Assembly: GCA_029378245.1 (NCBI GenBank)
Contig: JARKIF010000007.1
Span: 248,001-312,000 of the forward strand
From: Roridomyces roridus
Lineage: Eukaryota; Basidiomycota; Agaricomycetes; Agaricales; Mycenaceae
Direction: 5' to 3'
Length of the DNA: 64,000 bases
Of the stretch, positions 43,520 through 54,188 are shown one piece after another (position 1 is the first letter of the stretch; the number at the start of each line of letters is the position of its first letter). Under the pieces are notes generated by a model. That model saw only the letters and a program-made list of their open reading frames with translations, was not told the origin of the DNA and did no database searches. A program made the position numbers and the translations under genes.

Positions 43520-43857
43520 CTAGGAGCCCGGGCGGCCGTCTGTCAGTCTACGCTCGGCAGCAGGGGAGGGGATGTCTATCGTGCTCCCGTCGGCACGTGC
43601 ACTAAAGTCCGACTCCCGTTTAGCAGCCTCCGCAGTGGGTCTCCCCGTCTCCGCGTCACCGGGTGGTTTGCGAGTGCGACTGTGTTTTTGGTACTGCGCA
43701 AAGACCAAGACGGTCAAGCCCGCGAGAATGACGAAGGTTCCTGCTGCGACGGCTGCCCCAATGGGAAAGGTCTGGCTGTGGAATTATTTTATTCAGCAAA
43801 CGCAGCTGTCGCTTCAAGAGCGTAGACGAACCTTTGGGGAGCGGATGCCGCGCCCAT
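43520..43857 (-). CDS. Small single-pass membrane protein (93 aa)
   Basis: Two exons, 43857-43832 and 43775-43520, with a 56-nt intron (GTTCGT...CACAG). The protein starts MGAASAPQS, has one hydrophobic helix (IGAAVAAGTFVILAGLTVLV), then a basic, hydrophilic tail with KHSRTRKPPGDAET. The order suggests a type III or tail-like orientation with the charged part in the cytosol (inference). No known family. It is the only reading in this stretch that gives a sensible protein. Confidence 0.55.
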
Positions 43858-43859
43858 GA

Positions 43860-44410
43860 TGCCTGTAAAGACGAGAGTCTAGCTCGTCGACCTACAGCTG
43901 AACACTGAGGATACAAGCCCAACTTGGCGGCCTCAGGACGGAGGGTGGTGGGGGGTGCTGAGGAAAAGCTTAAGAATGTATGGTACGCACACACATGCTT
44001 TATGTAGTATGCTCCAGGGAGCAAAGATGATAGGACGCACGATGATTTTGTTGCAACCATCATTGCTCTCAATACGGATGATTTTCTGTCAGTGACGGAA
44101 GGGAACAATTCGATGGCAACCGGCTTGTTGGTTGAACGAGATTGAATTTAATTGCCGCGGTCTTGAGACTGAAGGAATGTCATCTTGATACCAATTTCGG
44201 ATGGACAGTTCAACTGGAGACGTTGACGACCGAGGTTGTGATTTTCCTGCTGATCAGGAAGAGTAAGAATGTTCGATGAACTGCGGGAATGATTCTTCTA
44301 TTCAAGGAATGAACGGGGTAAACATATCTTGCGGGAAGACAAGCACGAGCATACATCCTACTTAGAATCTCCGACTCTAAGAATTACTGATCAGAATCCG
44401 AGGAGATGGT
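43860..44410. other. No gene recognised
   Basis: Intergenic sequence between the small membrane protein and the F-box gene, which are both on the minus strand. No repeat or RNA feature seen. Confidence 0.35.
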
Positions 44411-45778
44411 TCAGAAACAGGTCCGTATCAGCGCACCCACACTATCCGCGAGCTCAGCCCACTCATCCTCACCCATGCCTATACAATTCTTCTTCTCTAC
44501 AATATCGAGCCGCGAAATCATGCATCCACGCGCTGCCGAGTTGCGCACGAAAGTTAGCAGTGCATCTCGGGCACCTGGGTTTGGCGTGCTCGCCACGAGA
44601 CGGATGCTCGTAATGCGCGGATTTCCCAGCAGCTGGAGGGCACCGCAGAGGTGCTGAGTCGCGGCGTTGAGCTGCAGAGAGAGTGTATGGAGCGTGGGGA
44701 GGAGAGGATGGATTCCCCCCCATGACGTGCGTGGGACGTAAAGTGCGTGCCCTGCGTCGAGGTGGGTGATTGCGGGGAGGAGATCGAGAAAGACTAGAAT
44801 TAGCGCGTGTGCGTGCGACTCGTTGGGGGGCGTGCAGCTGATGTAAAGGTGGGTGTCGGAATCGACGCAGTGTCCTGCGGACAGTGCAAGGAAGTTCTGC
44901 GAGATGCGCTGGATTTTCAGAAAATGGAGGCTGGGTGCGTCAGCCATACGGAGATGTCGACGGAGAGGCGTCAAGAGCGGGGAAGCGGCCGCAACGTCGT
45001 TGGCGTAAAGCGCGAGGCTGACAGTCGTGGGAAATGCGAGGTGGTTGAGGAGCTGAGCGCAGCTGGCCGCGCTATCGCTGATATGGAGGGACTGGAGCAC
45101 CGGGAGATAGACCATCTCGAGAGCAGAATCTGTAATCTCGACGACACCTGTTAGATTAAGATTCCGCAGACCTGGCGAGGCTCTGAGGGTGCTGCACAGG
45201 AGCTGGAACGACGGTGGAGCACAAGTACTGCTCTCTGGGCATGACCACAGCGTGAGGTCCGCGAGATTATGCAGCGAGGACCACCGTAGCAGAACATTCC
45301 TTAAAACAAGGGATGCAAGCCGTGGTGCCCGCTGGAACAGTTGATCAGGGAATTCGACGCCGGGAGTTGAATCACTGGGCGATAGGCTCAGTCGTTCGAG
45401 GATCGGCAGATCGTAATTGGAAAGCTGATGGACGACATCCAGGATAGGCCTTTCGTGTCCGTTGATCTCGAGGTCACGAAGCCGATGTCGAGATTTGAGG
45501 AGGGCGTCGGTAAAGTGGGGGGAATCATAAGACCAAAATGTAATCGTCAGCGGCGCCTGGCCAGAATGGTCTATCTGTCCGAGTAGTCGATGAAGATCGC
45601 CAAAGGAGATCTGTATAGAGCTCCACAGTCGATGGTAACCCAAGACGAGGTCGTGCCAACCTCTGCATACGAGCATGAGGCCAAGCAATCCGAGGTTGTA
45701 GCGCGAACGCGCGCCCATGGCATAGAAGGCGAAGATGGTGCAAAGAAGCTCGTTGGGAAGTGAGGAGAGACTGGCCAT
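44411..45778 (-). CDS. F-box protein
   Basis: Single exon of 455 aa. It starts MASLSSLPNELLCTIFAFYA, a typical F-box beginning, with CRGWHDLVLGYHRLWSSI completing the motif by about residue 55. The rest is Leu-rich with LRR-like units (LTLWSCPES, LRNLNLTGVVEI, LQSLHISDS, LHTLSLQLNA). F-box proteins recruit substrates to SCF ubiquitin ligases through Skp1; the target is unknown. Expanded families of this kind are common in agarics. No frameshift. Confidence 0.85.
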   Translation of the reverse strand: MASLSSLPNELLCTIFAFYAMGARSRYNLGLLGLMLVCRGWHDLVLGYHRLWSSIQISFGDLHRLLGQIDHSGQAPLTITFWSYDSPHFTDALLKSRHRLRDLEINGHERPILDVVHQLSNYDLPILERLSLSPSDSTPGVEFPDQLFQRAPRLASLVLRNVLLRWSSLHNLADLTLWSCPESSTCAPPSFQLLCSTLRASPGLRNLNLTGVVEITDSALEMVYLPVLQSLHISDSAASCAQLLNHLAFPTTVSLALYANDVAAASPLLTPLRRHLRMADAPSLHFLKIQRISQNFLALSAGHCVDSDTHLYISCTPPNESHAHALILVFLDLLPAITHLDAGHALYVPRTSWGGIHPLLPTLHTLSLQLNAATQHLCGALQLLGNPRITSIRLVASTPNPGARDALLTFVRNSAARGCMISRLDIVEKKNCIGMGEDEWAELADSVGALIRTCF

Positions 45779-46291
45779 ATCTCTCGATGTGTGAGCCTTG
45801 GACAGGTGCTGCGCGATCTCTTCATCCAGTCTGTGGACTATTTATCTGCGGTCAAGGGAAAACGAAGAGTATAATACCGATTAGTCTGCGATTGCACGCG
45901 GTTTTCGTCCAGAGGCATCGTGGTGGAAAGGATGGACGTCGCAGCTAGAAGTGGCGCCGGTCACAGAACCGCCATGACGACACCTGAACGAATGCGGCCA
46001 AAATGCGGGCGTTACAAGCTTCCTTGACGTGCAGGTTGCGTGCAGGCGACGTAGTGGATGCCATACTATGCCATGGCCGCCTTGTAGCCGCCACTTCGCC
46101 GCCACTGTCCAAGTAAGTTTTGGTCCGGGGAGAAGTCTACATTTTCTGGTATGGTGGACGGAGCTGGCGGCCAAGGGTCGGTGTCGCGGAAGAGAGCAGT
46201 TGGGTTACAATGCCTCAAAAGGGTTTCAGGGACTCGTCTGCAAAAGAAAAGGCACTCAGCATAGGTCTAATTGCCGAGAACCTCTCAATGT

Positions 46292-46374
46292 GGGCACGTG
46301 GTGTAGAGGTTTACCACTCTTGCTTTGCAACGGTTCGACGCCTAGTGCGAATGGTTCAATTCCCAGCGTGTCCA
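46292..46374 (+). tRNA. tRNA-like locus with an abnormal anticodon region
   Basis: The acceptor stem GGGCACG/CGTGTCC pairs fully (one G-T), the discriminator is A, the A-box region is TGGTGTAGAGG and the B-box is GGTTCAATTCC. A T6 terminator lies at 46384-46389. TTTGCAA could be an Ala(TGC) anticodon loop, but the 3' half of the stem is not found at normal spacing and the T stem pairs poorly. The total of 83 nt is too short for an intron plus all arms. Probably a tRNA pseudogene or tRNA-derived repeat. Confidence 0.45.
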
Positions 46375-46693
46375 TATTATTCGTTTTTTACTGGGGGCGC
46401 TTTGCTTCATGGAGCCACCAAGGAGTCACTAAGGATGCAGAGCACTCTGCAGATCTTAGAAGGATGCAGGATCATCGATATTGATCATCGATCATCGATC
46501 ATTGCATTGATGGCATTGAACCCTCTTGTACTCTCTCCGACTCCTCGGACTCGGCGACACTGATCCATGCCCGAGTGCTGACTCGGCGACACCGATACTT
46601 GCCCGATTGCTGACTCGGCGACCCGGATCCTTGCCCGACCGTTGAATACATACTCATCATCCGCTTCTCCCAATTCATCATCTGCCTTCTCCC

Positions 46694-47432
46694 ATGACAA
46701 TGACTGCTCCCTGGGACGCATTTTTTCGCTCCTTGCCTCCAGCACCCCACATTGACGCCAAGAAAATCCGTGGCAACGTTTCGGACGAAGCAAAGCAATT
46801 GAGTGCGAATACTTTTGCGTACTTTACCACTGGCAGCGGGCTCTCGACCAACGTCCCCTTTGCGAGCGAGATTAGTGGTAGGCTTCGGGTGGTGGAGGCC
46901 AATGTGAGGCATGACGACAGAACGGGGGACGCAGAGGCCGAGATCATCGTGGAAATCGAGGTCACCGAAAGTGAGTGGCAAAAACGTCGTGTTTCCGAGT
47001 CCATCGACTGTTTTCAGGCATGTGTAATGTGTATGGCACGATGCATGGCGGATGTGCCGCATTCATGCTAGACCCGTGCGTCGCCTTTCTTCTGCGCGGA
47101 TATGTAGTAATGCCCTCCTGCTTAGATCCACCGTCTCCTCGGCGATTCTGCTGGGTCTAGTCAAGGGCTTCGATGGTTCCGGGGTATCGCAGAATATGAA
47201 TGTCCATTGGCACCATCCAGCACCGCTGTACGCGTTGCACGCGCAGTTAGCTCATACTAGGCTGATTTCGATTTTTCTTAGCGGCACGACGTTGGTGATT
47301 ACCGCACGCTCTGTCTTTGCGGACGGCCGCGCGAGGCTTTCTCGGTGTGAGATGAGAGACAAGAGCAGCGGGAAGCTTGTCGTGTCTGGCACCCACACGT
47401 TCCTCAACGCCGGGAGAGCGGTCAAGCTTTGA
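46694..47432 (+). CDS. Hotdog-fold thioesterase (PaaI / ACOT13-like), copy 1
   Basis: Four exons: 46694-46970, 47018-47075, 47126-47227, 47282-47432 (195 aa; introns 47-54 nt). The hotdog signature is NVYGTMHGGCAAFMLD at about residue 96, followed by GFDGSGVSQNMNVHWHHPAP and FADGRARLSRCEMRD. This family hydrolyses acyl-CoA thioesters, and the Asn/His-Gly-Gly loop forms the active site. This is the only fully normal member of a four-copy cluster. No targeting signal is evident. Confidence 0.88.
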
Positions 47433-47709
47433 ACTTGTGAGTCTAAGGACACGTATTTCAACTGTATTATCCTGGCACTGACTCGGGGTGAGCTAGAGTC
47501 TTGTTTCTGTATATAGAATGTGTTTCTTGGAAGAGAATGATTCGGGCGACCCCGTCGTCGCTGTCTCGTCCGCTAGTCCGCTACCCTCGGCACGCTGGTG
47601 GCGGCGGCTGACCTTGACACAATGCCGCACTTGCACGGCACGGGCCGACCCTAGCCTGGAGCGCCAACTTGGAACACAACCCAGTTCACCATTCCTCTCT
47701 TTCCCCTCA

Positions 47710-48422
47710 ATGTCTTCCAGCTGGCACTCGTTCCAACGCTCCCTGCCCCGCGCGATTCAATCCGACGTCAAGAATATCAGAGGCAACATTTCGGAAGAGG
47801 AGAAGCAGATTTGGGTCAATATCTTTGCATTCTTGACCACCAGCGGCAAGGAGCCGTATTGCAGGGATATTGGCAGTAGGCTAGAATTTTCTGAGGCGAA
47901 TGTGTGGGAGAAGGAGAGGAAGGAGCCGGCGGCGGAGGCAATTTGGGAGATTCAAGTTACGGAGGGTGAGTGTCTTTTCACTGTCACTACTCTGAAACTT
48001 TTTCACGCAAGCAGAGATGTGCAATGTGTATGGAAAGATGCATGATGGGTGTGCAGCGTACATCGTTGACTTGTAAGTCAAGTTCTTGGCTTTGGTACTT
48101 GAGGTTTACTTGAGTAGAACGACCATCGCTGCATCAGTTCTGCTCGGACGAACCAAGGGGTTCGACGGTTCGGGGGTCTCGCAGAATATGAACATCCATT
48201 GGCATCACCCGGCCCCGCTGTGCGTGAATTCAGATTGAACTCTCTGATACTTACGTATCGTATTCTAGCGGCATTACCCTGGTCATAACCTCGTGTTCCG
48301 GAATAATAATATGTGCTAACCACACTTGCTTTCACGTCCGACGCTTCTCCGCCGCTGTCGTCCGTCACCGCGGATTCCCTCTGTTCAAATTCGTGTGTTC
48401 ATCCATGCTGGGTGCGCGTTGA
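47710..48422 (+). CDS. Hotdog thioesterase, copy 2, with a replaced C-terminus
   Basis: Four exons: 47710-47965, 48015-48072, 48118-48219, 48269-48422 (189 aa). The first three exons match copy 1 (NVYGKMHDGCAAYIVD, GFDGSGVSQNMNIHWHHPAP). In the active-site loop HGG is HDG. Exon 4 matches copy 1 only for GITLVITS, then runs into unrelated sequence for about 45 codons before a stop, so the strand carrying FADGRARL is gone. Function is doubtful; it may be an expressed variant or an early pseudogene. Confidence 0.6.
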
Positions 48423-48533
48423 ATGATGATTTATCGCATCTCCGTTTGCCGTCCCATAAGTTTGAGTTGCGGTCACGTTTCCTTGGAACATATAATCCGG
48501 TCTCGGGAGCATTACTGACTCTGCTTGCCCCCA

Positions 48534-48911
48534 TGACCACCGCTTGGGACTTGTTCCAGCGCTCGCTGCCCCCCGCACCAAACGTGGACGTCAAGACCAT
48601 CAAGGGAAATATCTCAGATACGGACAAGCAGATCGTTGCCAACATCCTGGCCAGCTTTATTACGGGAAATGGACTGTCGGAAACCCAGCCATTCTGCAGT
48701 GAGATCGGGGGGAAGCTGCGGGTCGTCGAGGGTTGCATTGATACCGAGTTTGAACTCAACTTGTACGGTCATCAGCGGATCCACGTCTTGACCACGCGGT
48801 GTGCGTTTGCGGAGGGCCGAATGAGATTTGCGCGGGCGGAGCTTAGTTAGGGATAAGAAGAGCGGGATGCTTCTCGTGTCTGGCACGCGTTTGTCAATGT
48901 TGAAAGGGTGA
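48534..48911 (+). pseudogene. Hotdog thioesterase, copy 3 (internal deletion)
   Basis: Exon 1 is present (MTTAWDLFQRSLPPAPNVDV ... SEIGGKLRVVEG), then the sequence jumps to the last exon (TTRCAFAEGRMRFARAELS). Exons 2 and 3 with the active-site HGG are missing and a stop follows, with LLVSGT in another frame. Not able to form a hotdog fold. Confidence 0.8.
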
Positions 48912-49019
48912 TAAAATCGTAGGCAAATCAGTAGATGGCAGCGTCTAATTCCAAAACAAGGGCGGCTGAATCGGTGTTGTAATTGCACAAGCTTCAAGAA
49001 AAACAGCGACGCAAGTAAT

Positions 49020-50416
49020 TTAACAACGACCCGGAGAAATCTTCTCCTTCTTCAAGTCCTCTATTGCTTGTTCGGACGACACCGACGACGGAATCGGCAC
49101 GAGAGTCTCCGTCACAATCGCGTCGGGACCTTCCTGCCAGGTCGCGCGGTGCTCTGCCAGCAGTGTCAGAAATGGGGTTATCCAGACTGATAAATCGTCC
49201 ATACCCTGCTCATAATCGTCCAAATACTTTGCAAGGAGGCGTACCATCCTGCTCGGATTCTCCAAAGCCTTTTTATACTCCACCGGTCCATCGTAATCCG
49301 TCTCTCCGGGTGCACAGGCGCGGGAGTGACCATTGATATTGCAGAATTTGTAACGCGGAGTCTTGGTACCGTCGGGGTTCAACTCGCCAATGACGTTTTG
49401 TCCGCCTTTGAGACCGGAAAGCATACGATGCTGGCACATGGTGTATAACGCGAGCTCAGATGGAACCTCGGCAGATTCCATGTCGGCGTCGGAGATGTCG
49501 CGCGGAAGGGGCCAGAAGGATGCGTGGAAGTGGGTGACGCCACGATTAACGTGAGGGATGTAGCGTTTGAGGTCGAAGCCGGCAGGCATAACTTCGAGCG
49601 CGACTTGGAAGCACGGGAACGACCACATCTGGGTTTCAGCGTGTGTGCCGTCCGGCAGCTTGCAAAAACCAACGAAAATCTTGAAACCCGCTTTGTTGAA
49701 GTGTTTGAGAGCTTTTACGGTCGCTGCTGCATCTTTGTAGCCCCCTTTCTTCCAATTCGTCTCGTAAGCGTCGGCATCGCTGACGTCTCGCTGAAGCAGC
49801 GCCACGCGATCAATGAAGAAGGTGCGATTATCATACTTGGACCCGAGATGCTCTGGGGAGATGGAAAGCATAATGGCGACATTGTGGTTGGTGGCGACTT
49901 CCGGGTCGTTCTGCAGAGCCGCGGATGCGATGACAAGATGGTTCGCGACGTTCAAAAAATTCCTGTAGCGATTCAGCAGATCCGACGGCGCGATGTAAGG
50001 GTCGAGCTACCATTCATTGAATTTGGATTGCCAGTCGAGCTTAGGATCGTTGATCGTGCTGGGAATGATTGTTACGAGGGACGCGTCATTGCGACACACT
50101 GCTCACCCAGGACCCAAGGATTTAGCAAACACGCTCGACAGCTTCCGATTCGCCTCGAAAAGATGACACTGATTTCTGTGGTCCTCGCCCCAATCCTTCT
50201 TCTGGCATTCTTTCTGTCGGACTCGGGTCAGAAAGGAGTCTCCAGTAGCCTTCGACGACGCACGGAGCAGTACTTGGACACGAGGCAGCCAGCACAAGAA
50301 AGGAGCTGCTTCTTGCCACGCAAAGAGGACTCGCGACGACCGCAGGCGTCGCACTCTGGCCCAGCTATCTCCCACAGGGTCTTGTTCCCTTCCAACATCT
50401 TGGAGCCTTTGGCCAT
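49020..50416 (-). CDS. MYND zinc-finger protein, copy C
   Basis: Five exons on the minus strand: 50416-50264, 50213-50107, 50058-50011, 49962-49205, 49153-49020 (399 aa, phases consistent). The finger reads CDACGR ... CAGCLVSKYCS|KECQKKDW..DHRNQC. The body shares FFIDRVALLQRDVSDA and HVNRGVTHFHASFWPLPR with the other copies; the tail is EQAIEDLKKEKISPGRC. Intron 4 (49204-49154) is a multiple of three and free of stops, so intron retention would still give a protein. Role unknown. Confidence 0.85.
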
Positions 50417-50660
50417 AAGTAGTGCAGCGCGAGCTCGGGCGAGGGAAAGAAGAAAGAAAGATGAAGGCGACGCGTCACAGCGGCTTGAAGGCCCCGGATC
50501 GGCATTTGGCCGGGCTCAGCCCACGGATTGAGTAATTCGCTCGCCAGAACGTAGTCGTGTTGGCGAATTAAGTAAGTACAAGTGGACAGCTGAAGAAAGA
50601 GCAAGCTGCACCGCATAAATGATGGCTGATCGGGTGATGAGCGCTGAGTAGCCGATATCT

Positions 50661-51483
50661 TTGAGGGTCCTTGGTGGACAAAACCTGGAATTGTGCAGGG
50701 ATGTGTGTTTCTTACTTCAAATCTCGACAAAAATCTCAAGATCTTGAAAGATTTGGCTCACTTTGAAAGTTGAATCAAGTTCTTGCAACATCCATCAATA
50801 TCTTGCTAATTTTTGCACAATGTGGTATTTCAAGCAGGGTTCAGGTGATATTTTCTGTATTGCAAGGATGCAAGATCTTGTGAGTCAGACAACAAATGGA
50901 AACAGATCAAAAATTGACACTGAAATCCCAAATTCTGTAGTGTGTCACAAGATCTTGGAAGGTTAAAGGCCGCAAGTGTCAGAGCAAATCCCACATGGCA
51001 ATCACTGATTTTCTGATTGCCACCCACTCAGGCTGTTGATCTGTTGGCAGCCGAACTGCCAGGAAAGGGATAGATCACACTGTTGCACCCTTCAACATCA
51101 AATGATTGATCACAGTAGCGGCTTGAACTCGGCCACCATGGCACCACTGACTCTGGTGAGATCTTGCATCCCTATTAGACTTGATGAGCCATATTTTGAC
51201 TTTCAATCTTTCAAAATATTTGAACATTTGCTGCAAATCAGTGGCCTCAAAATGAATCAGTGGAACTTGCACAAACTTTCAAGGTCTTGGGGGGAGGAAA
51301 ACTCACAAGATCTTCCAAGATGATGGTCAAATAATGCCAGGGCAAGTCCACAATCTTCCAATATCTTCCAAAATCTTGAACAAACTGGAAAATCTTGCCA
51401 AATCTTGCCAGATCTTCGAAGATGTCACGGAAATGATGGTTGTGGCAACAAGAAAACACCTTTTGTCCACCAAGGGCCTTCAT
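50661..51483. mobile_element. Inverted-repeat element rich in ATCTTG motifs (823 bp)
   Basis: The ends TTGAGGGTCCTTGGTGGACA and the complement of its imperfect copy (CCACCAAGGGCCTTCAT at the right) form a terminal inverted repeat of about 24 bp. An imperfect duplication of about 8 bp (CGATATCT / ACATATCT) flanks it. Inside, AGATCTTG / AATCTTCCA-like units recur many times, especially near the ends. The homologous sequence upstream of MYND copy E (about 57760) lacks the element. Confidence 0.65.
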
Positions 51484-51611
51484 ACATATCTTCCGTATCA
51501 TGGTAATCAATGACTCTTTTTTTTGACCACCACATCCACCGCCCGAGGGCTGCATCTCGTATCTCGGATTCGCTTTCTTGCGCACTCCACCAACCTGGAC
51601 CTACACTCTAG

Positions 51612-52384
51612 CATCAGGAAAACTGGGGGCTGCTGGATAGCACTGTATAGTGCTGCATAGTGCCATAGCACCAATAGCTACATCCCCACTATGCAGCACT
51701 ATGCAGCACTATGCAGTGGCTCCTTGCCGACGTCTGTTCCAAAATTATTTCGAGCCTCCGCAGCCGAGTCTGGATTCTCGCACCGACAAATGTGACGCAA
51801 TGTGAAGGAGAAGTAAAAATAAATGTTGAAATTCCACTATCTAATACACGAGGTGGAATCTACGACAAGCTACACAACAGACCGACACAGTCGGGACTCG
51901 GCGATCGCCGACTTGAACGACACGGCTTGAATGTCGACACAGTCGCTACTACATGCGATAACGACACGCGTCGTATTGAATGCACTCAACGACGACGCCC
52001 TAGCTTGGCAAAATAAGTATAAGCTTGGAAGCAAGTGAGTAGATGCTCGTGGAGGGTGGCGGTTGGACGGACCGACGACCGTCACGGACTTAAGTAACTG
52101 CGGCGGGGCATTTGCTGTAAGAGGCAGCTTTGGACTGGGGTCAAGCTTGCGGGAGGAGGATCATGGTGCGCAAGAAGTGGGGAGACAGGGTGGGGGATTT
52201 TTGGCCCACAAGCCGAACCACTGCTTAAATGAGGCCAGCCTTGTGCAGCCGTGTCAAACGGACTCCTTGGAAACGGACAGGTACGTCAAGCGACAGATAT
52301 GCGAAAGTAATCCATAGTCTTCCATAGTGGCCATAGTGCTATGGGCACTATGGCAGCTATGGCTCCGCTACGGTTTTCCTGATG
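51612..52384. mobile_element. CATCAGG-type element, uninterrupted copy (773 bp)
   Basis: Termini CATCAGGAAAAC and GTTTTCCTGATG, subterminal palindromes of CCATAGTG and TGCATAGTGC. It is the same family as 19253-20797 and contains the empty site for the hAT-like insertion found there. No coding domain. Confidence 0.82.
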
Positions 52385-53013
52385 AGGGATGAACACCGCC
52401 CGTCTACGGGTAACGGCCGTCAATCTTACGGCTTGAGACGGTTACGGGCCGTCAAAAAGACGGCCGTCTTTTTCACATTTCAATGGGTCCGACGGGACGG
52501 GACGGCAAAATTGACGGGTACGGGCCGTCAAAAGACGGGTCCCGTACGAATGTCATCAAAGTGCCCACACTTGAACTGTGAAAACCATCTTGCCCTGCTG
52601 TAGTGCTCTCTAGAGATGTTGCCAATGTCAGTACATCTTATTCTGGTGAGCCAACCAAGAGTTCACCACTGTTGACAATGGTTTGATGTAGATTTGGAGT
52701 CAGATGTCCCATCAATCAGCCAATAAGAGGCTGATAGTGCCCTCGGATCCAAAGCACATTGTCAACACCTGCTTGCGCCAGTTGTCCGACCACCGGCTCA
52801 ACAGAGTCCGGTCAAAAATACCTCTGATCCGTCCATCACGGATGCCAACCCGTAGACGGCCCGTCAATCTGTGAGATTGACGGGACGGACGGCAGTGTTG
52901 CCGTCCCGTACCCGTCCCGTATATTTTTTCGGGGAAGGGCCCGACGGGGACGGGTACGTACCCGTGTACGGACGGCCGTCAAACGGGTTGACACGGGTAC
53001 GGTGTGCATCCCT
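52385..53013. mobile_element. GGGATG-type inverted-repeat element (about 629 bp)
   Basis: The left end AGGGATGAACACCG and right end CGGTGTGCATCCCT are inverted repeats. The subterminal regions are crowded with GACGGGCCGTC-like palindromes. TAGGGATG-type ends are common in hAT elements, but no target duplication could be fixed because the left end abuts another element. Confidence 0.65.
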
Positions 53014-53510
53014 ACTACGCTCTGCTCGGGTCGACCGCGTGCATCGAGCTATTTCTTCCAAACTCGCTCTCATTGGAATGTGCCGGTCATTTGCGAGAAT
53101 GCCCGTATGCGCCAGCTTCCGCTCTAGCACCGTCCCGTAACTCAAGTCTGGTGTCAGAGACCCTGGAAATCCCAGGATGTCTTCCGATCAGCGGATACAT
53201 GGACATGCGTATCTGGGGCGGCATACTGCTGTTGATTTTTGGGGCAAGGCTTGAACACGTCTACTCGTACGTTTCAGTCCATCAAAGTATGCTATTCCAC
53301 CCGCAATGCAGACGGAATTCTTGGTGCTATTTTAAATGCCACGCGTGTGCGATCCTTTCACCACAAACACGTCACCTGAAGGTATTCCGAGCTCGTACGA
53401 AATACAACAAAGTGAACTTCTCTTTCCTAGCCATTCATCCTTCTGTCCATGATCCGCTCAGGTCTCACCGCAGACGTCGCGTGCACTCCAAATTCAACGG
53501 CGGATAGAAC
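53014..53510 (+). pseudogene. Relic of the membrane protein family (middle exons)
   Basis: Pieces similar to exons 4-7 of the gene at 37739-40120 occur in order: VICENA, ISGYMD-AYLG-like sequence, NATRVRS, GLTADVACT. Frameshifts and stops separate them. The left part has been cut by the GGGATG-type element. Confidence 0.65.
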
Positions 53511-53722
53511 CCGCAGCAGTGGCACGTTGAGTCAGAAATCATTTTTATTACTGAGCGGGGTCGGCGGTGAGCACTCCTACCAATCCTGCCACCGTCTCTG
53601 TCATAGGCGCCAGGGTTATTTGCCCATCGACCGGCAGCCCTAGGTGTCCTGGATGGAATTTGAACCAGCGTGCGGCAGCGTCCGGAAGCCCAACTCTCAT
53701 AATCCAGATCCGTGCTACTGCG

Positions 53723-53970
53723 ATGATCACCCCTCCTTCGGACTGGGACATGTACCTGCGCTCGTTGATCCCGCTTCCAACGTCGGGAGGCAACTTCTCG
53801 AACAAGAACAAGCAAATCTTCATGAACCTTATGACTTGTTTTACCACGGCGGCGGGCAGTCGAGATTCGTGCCGTTCTCGAGTGAAATTGGTGGGAGGCG
53901 AATGTACATGTTCGGGTTGTGGAGGCGAATGTTCGGGAGAATGAGCAGCTTGGAAACAAGGTCGGTGTGA
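53723..53970 (+). pseudogene. Hotdog thioesterase, copy 4 (exon 1 relic)
   Basis: It starts MITPPSDWDMYLRSLIPLPT and continues KNKQIFMNLMTCFTT, matching exon 1 of the cluster at 46.7 kb. After a frameshift the next segment VPFSSEIGGR also matches. The later exons are absent. Confidence 0.7.
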
Positions 53971-54188
53971 GTTTTGAGATGCGTGATTGGTACTTGCCTT
54001 CTGCTGAACTTTGCTTTAGATACGTGCACCGTGTCATGACTTGATATATGTGGAACTCGCAGGGCTATTGCGTAGCGGTACATCCCAGTAAGTCATCGCT
54101 GGGATCTTCATTACACTCGAATGCCATGTTTGAAAAATTTGAATCATCGTAACGAACGCTTGAAGCTTCAAGACAAACAGCGACTAAT

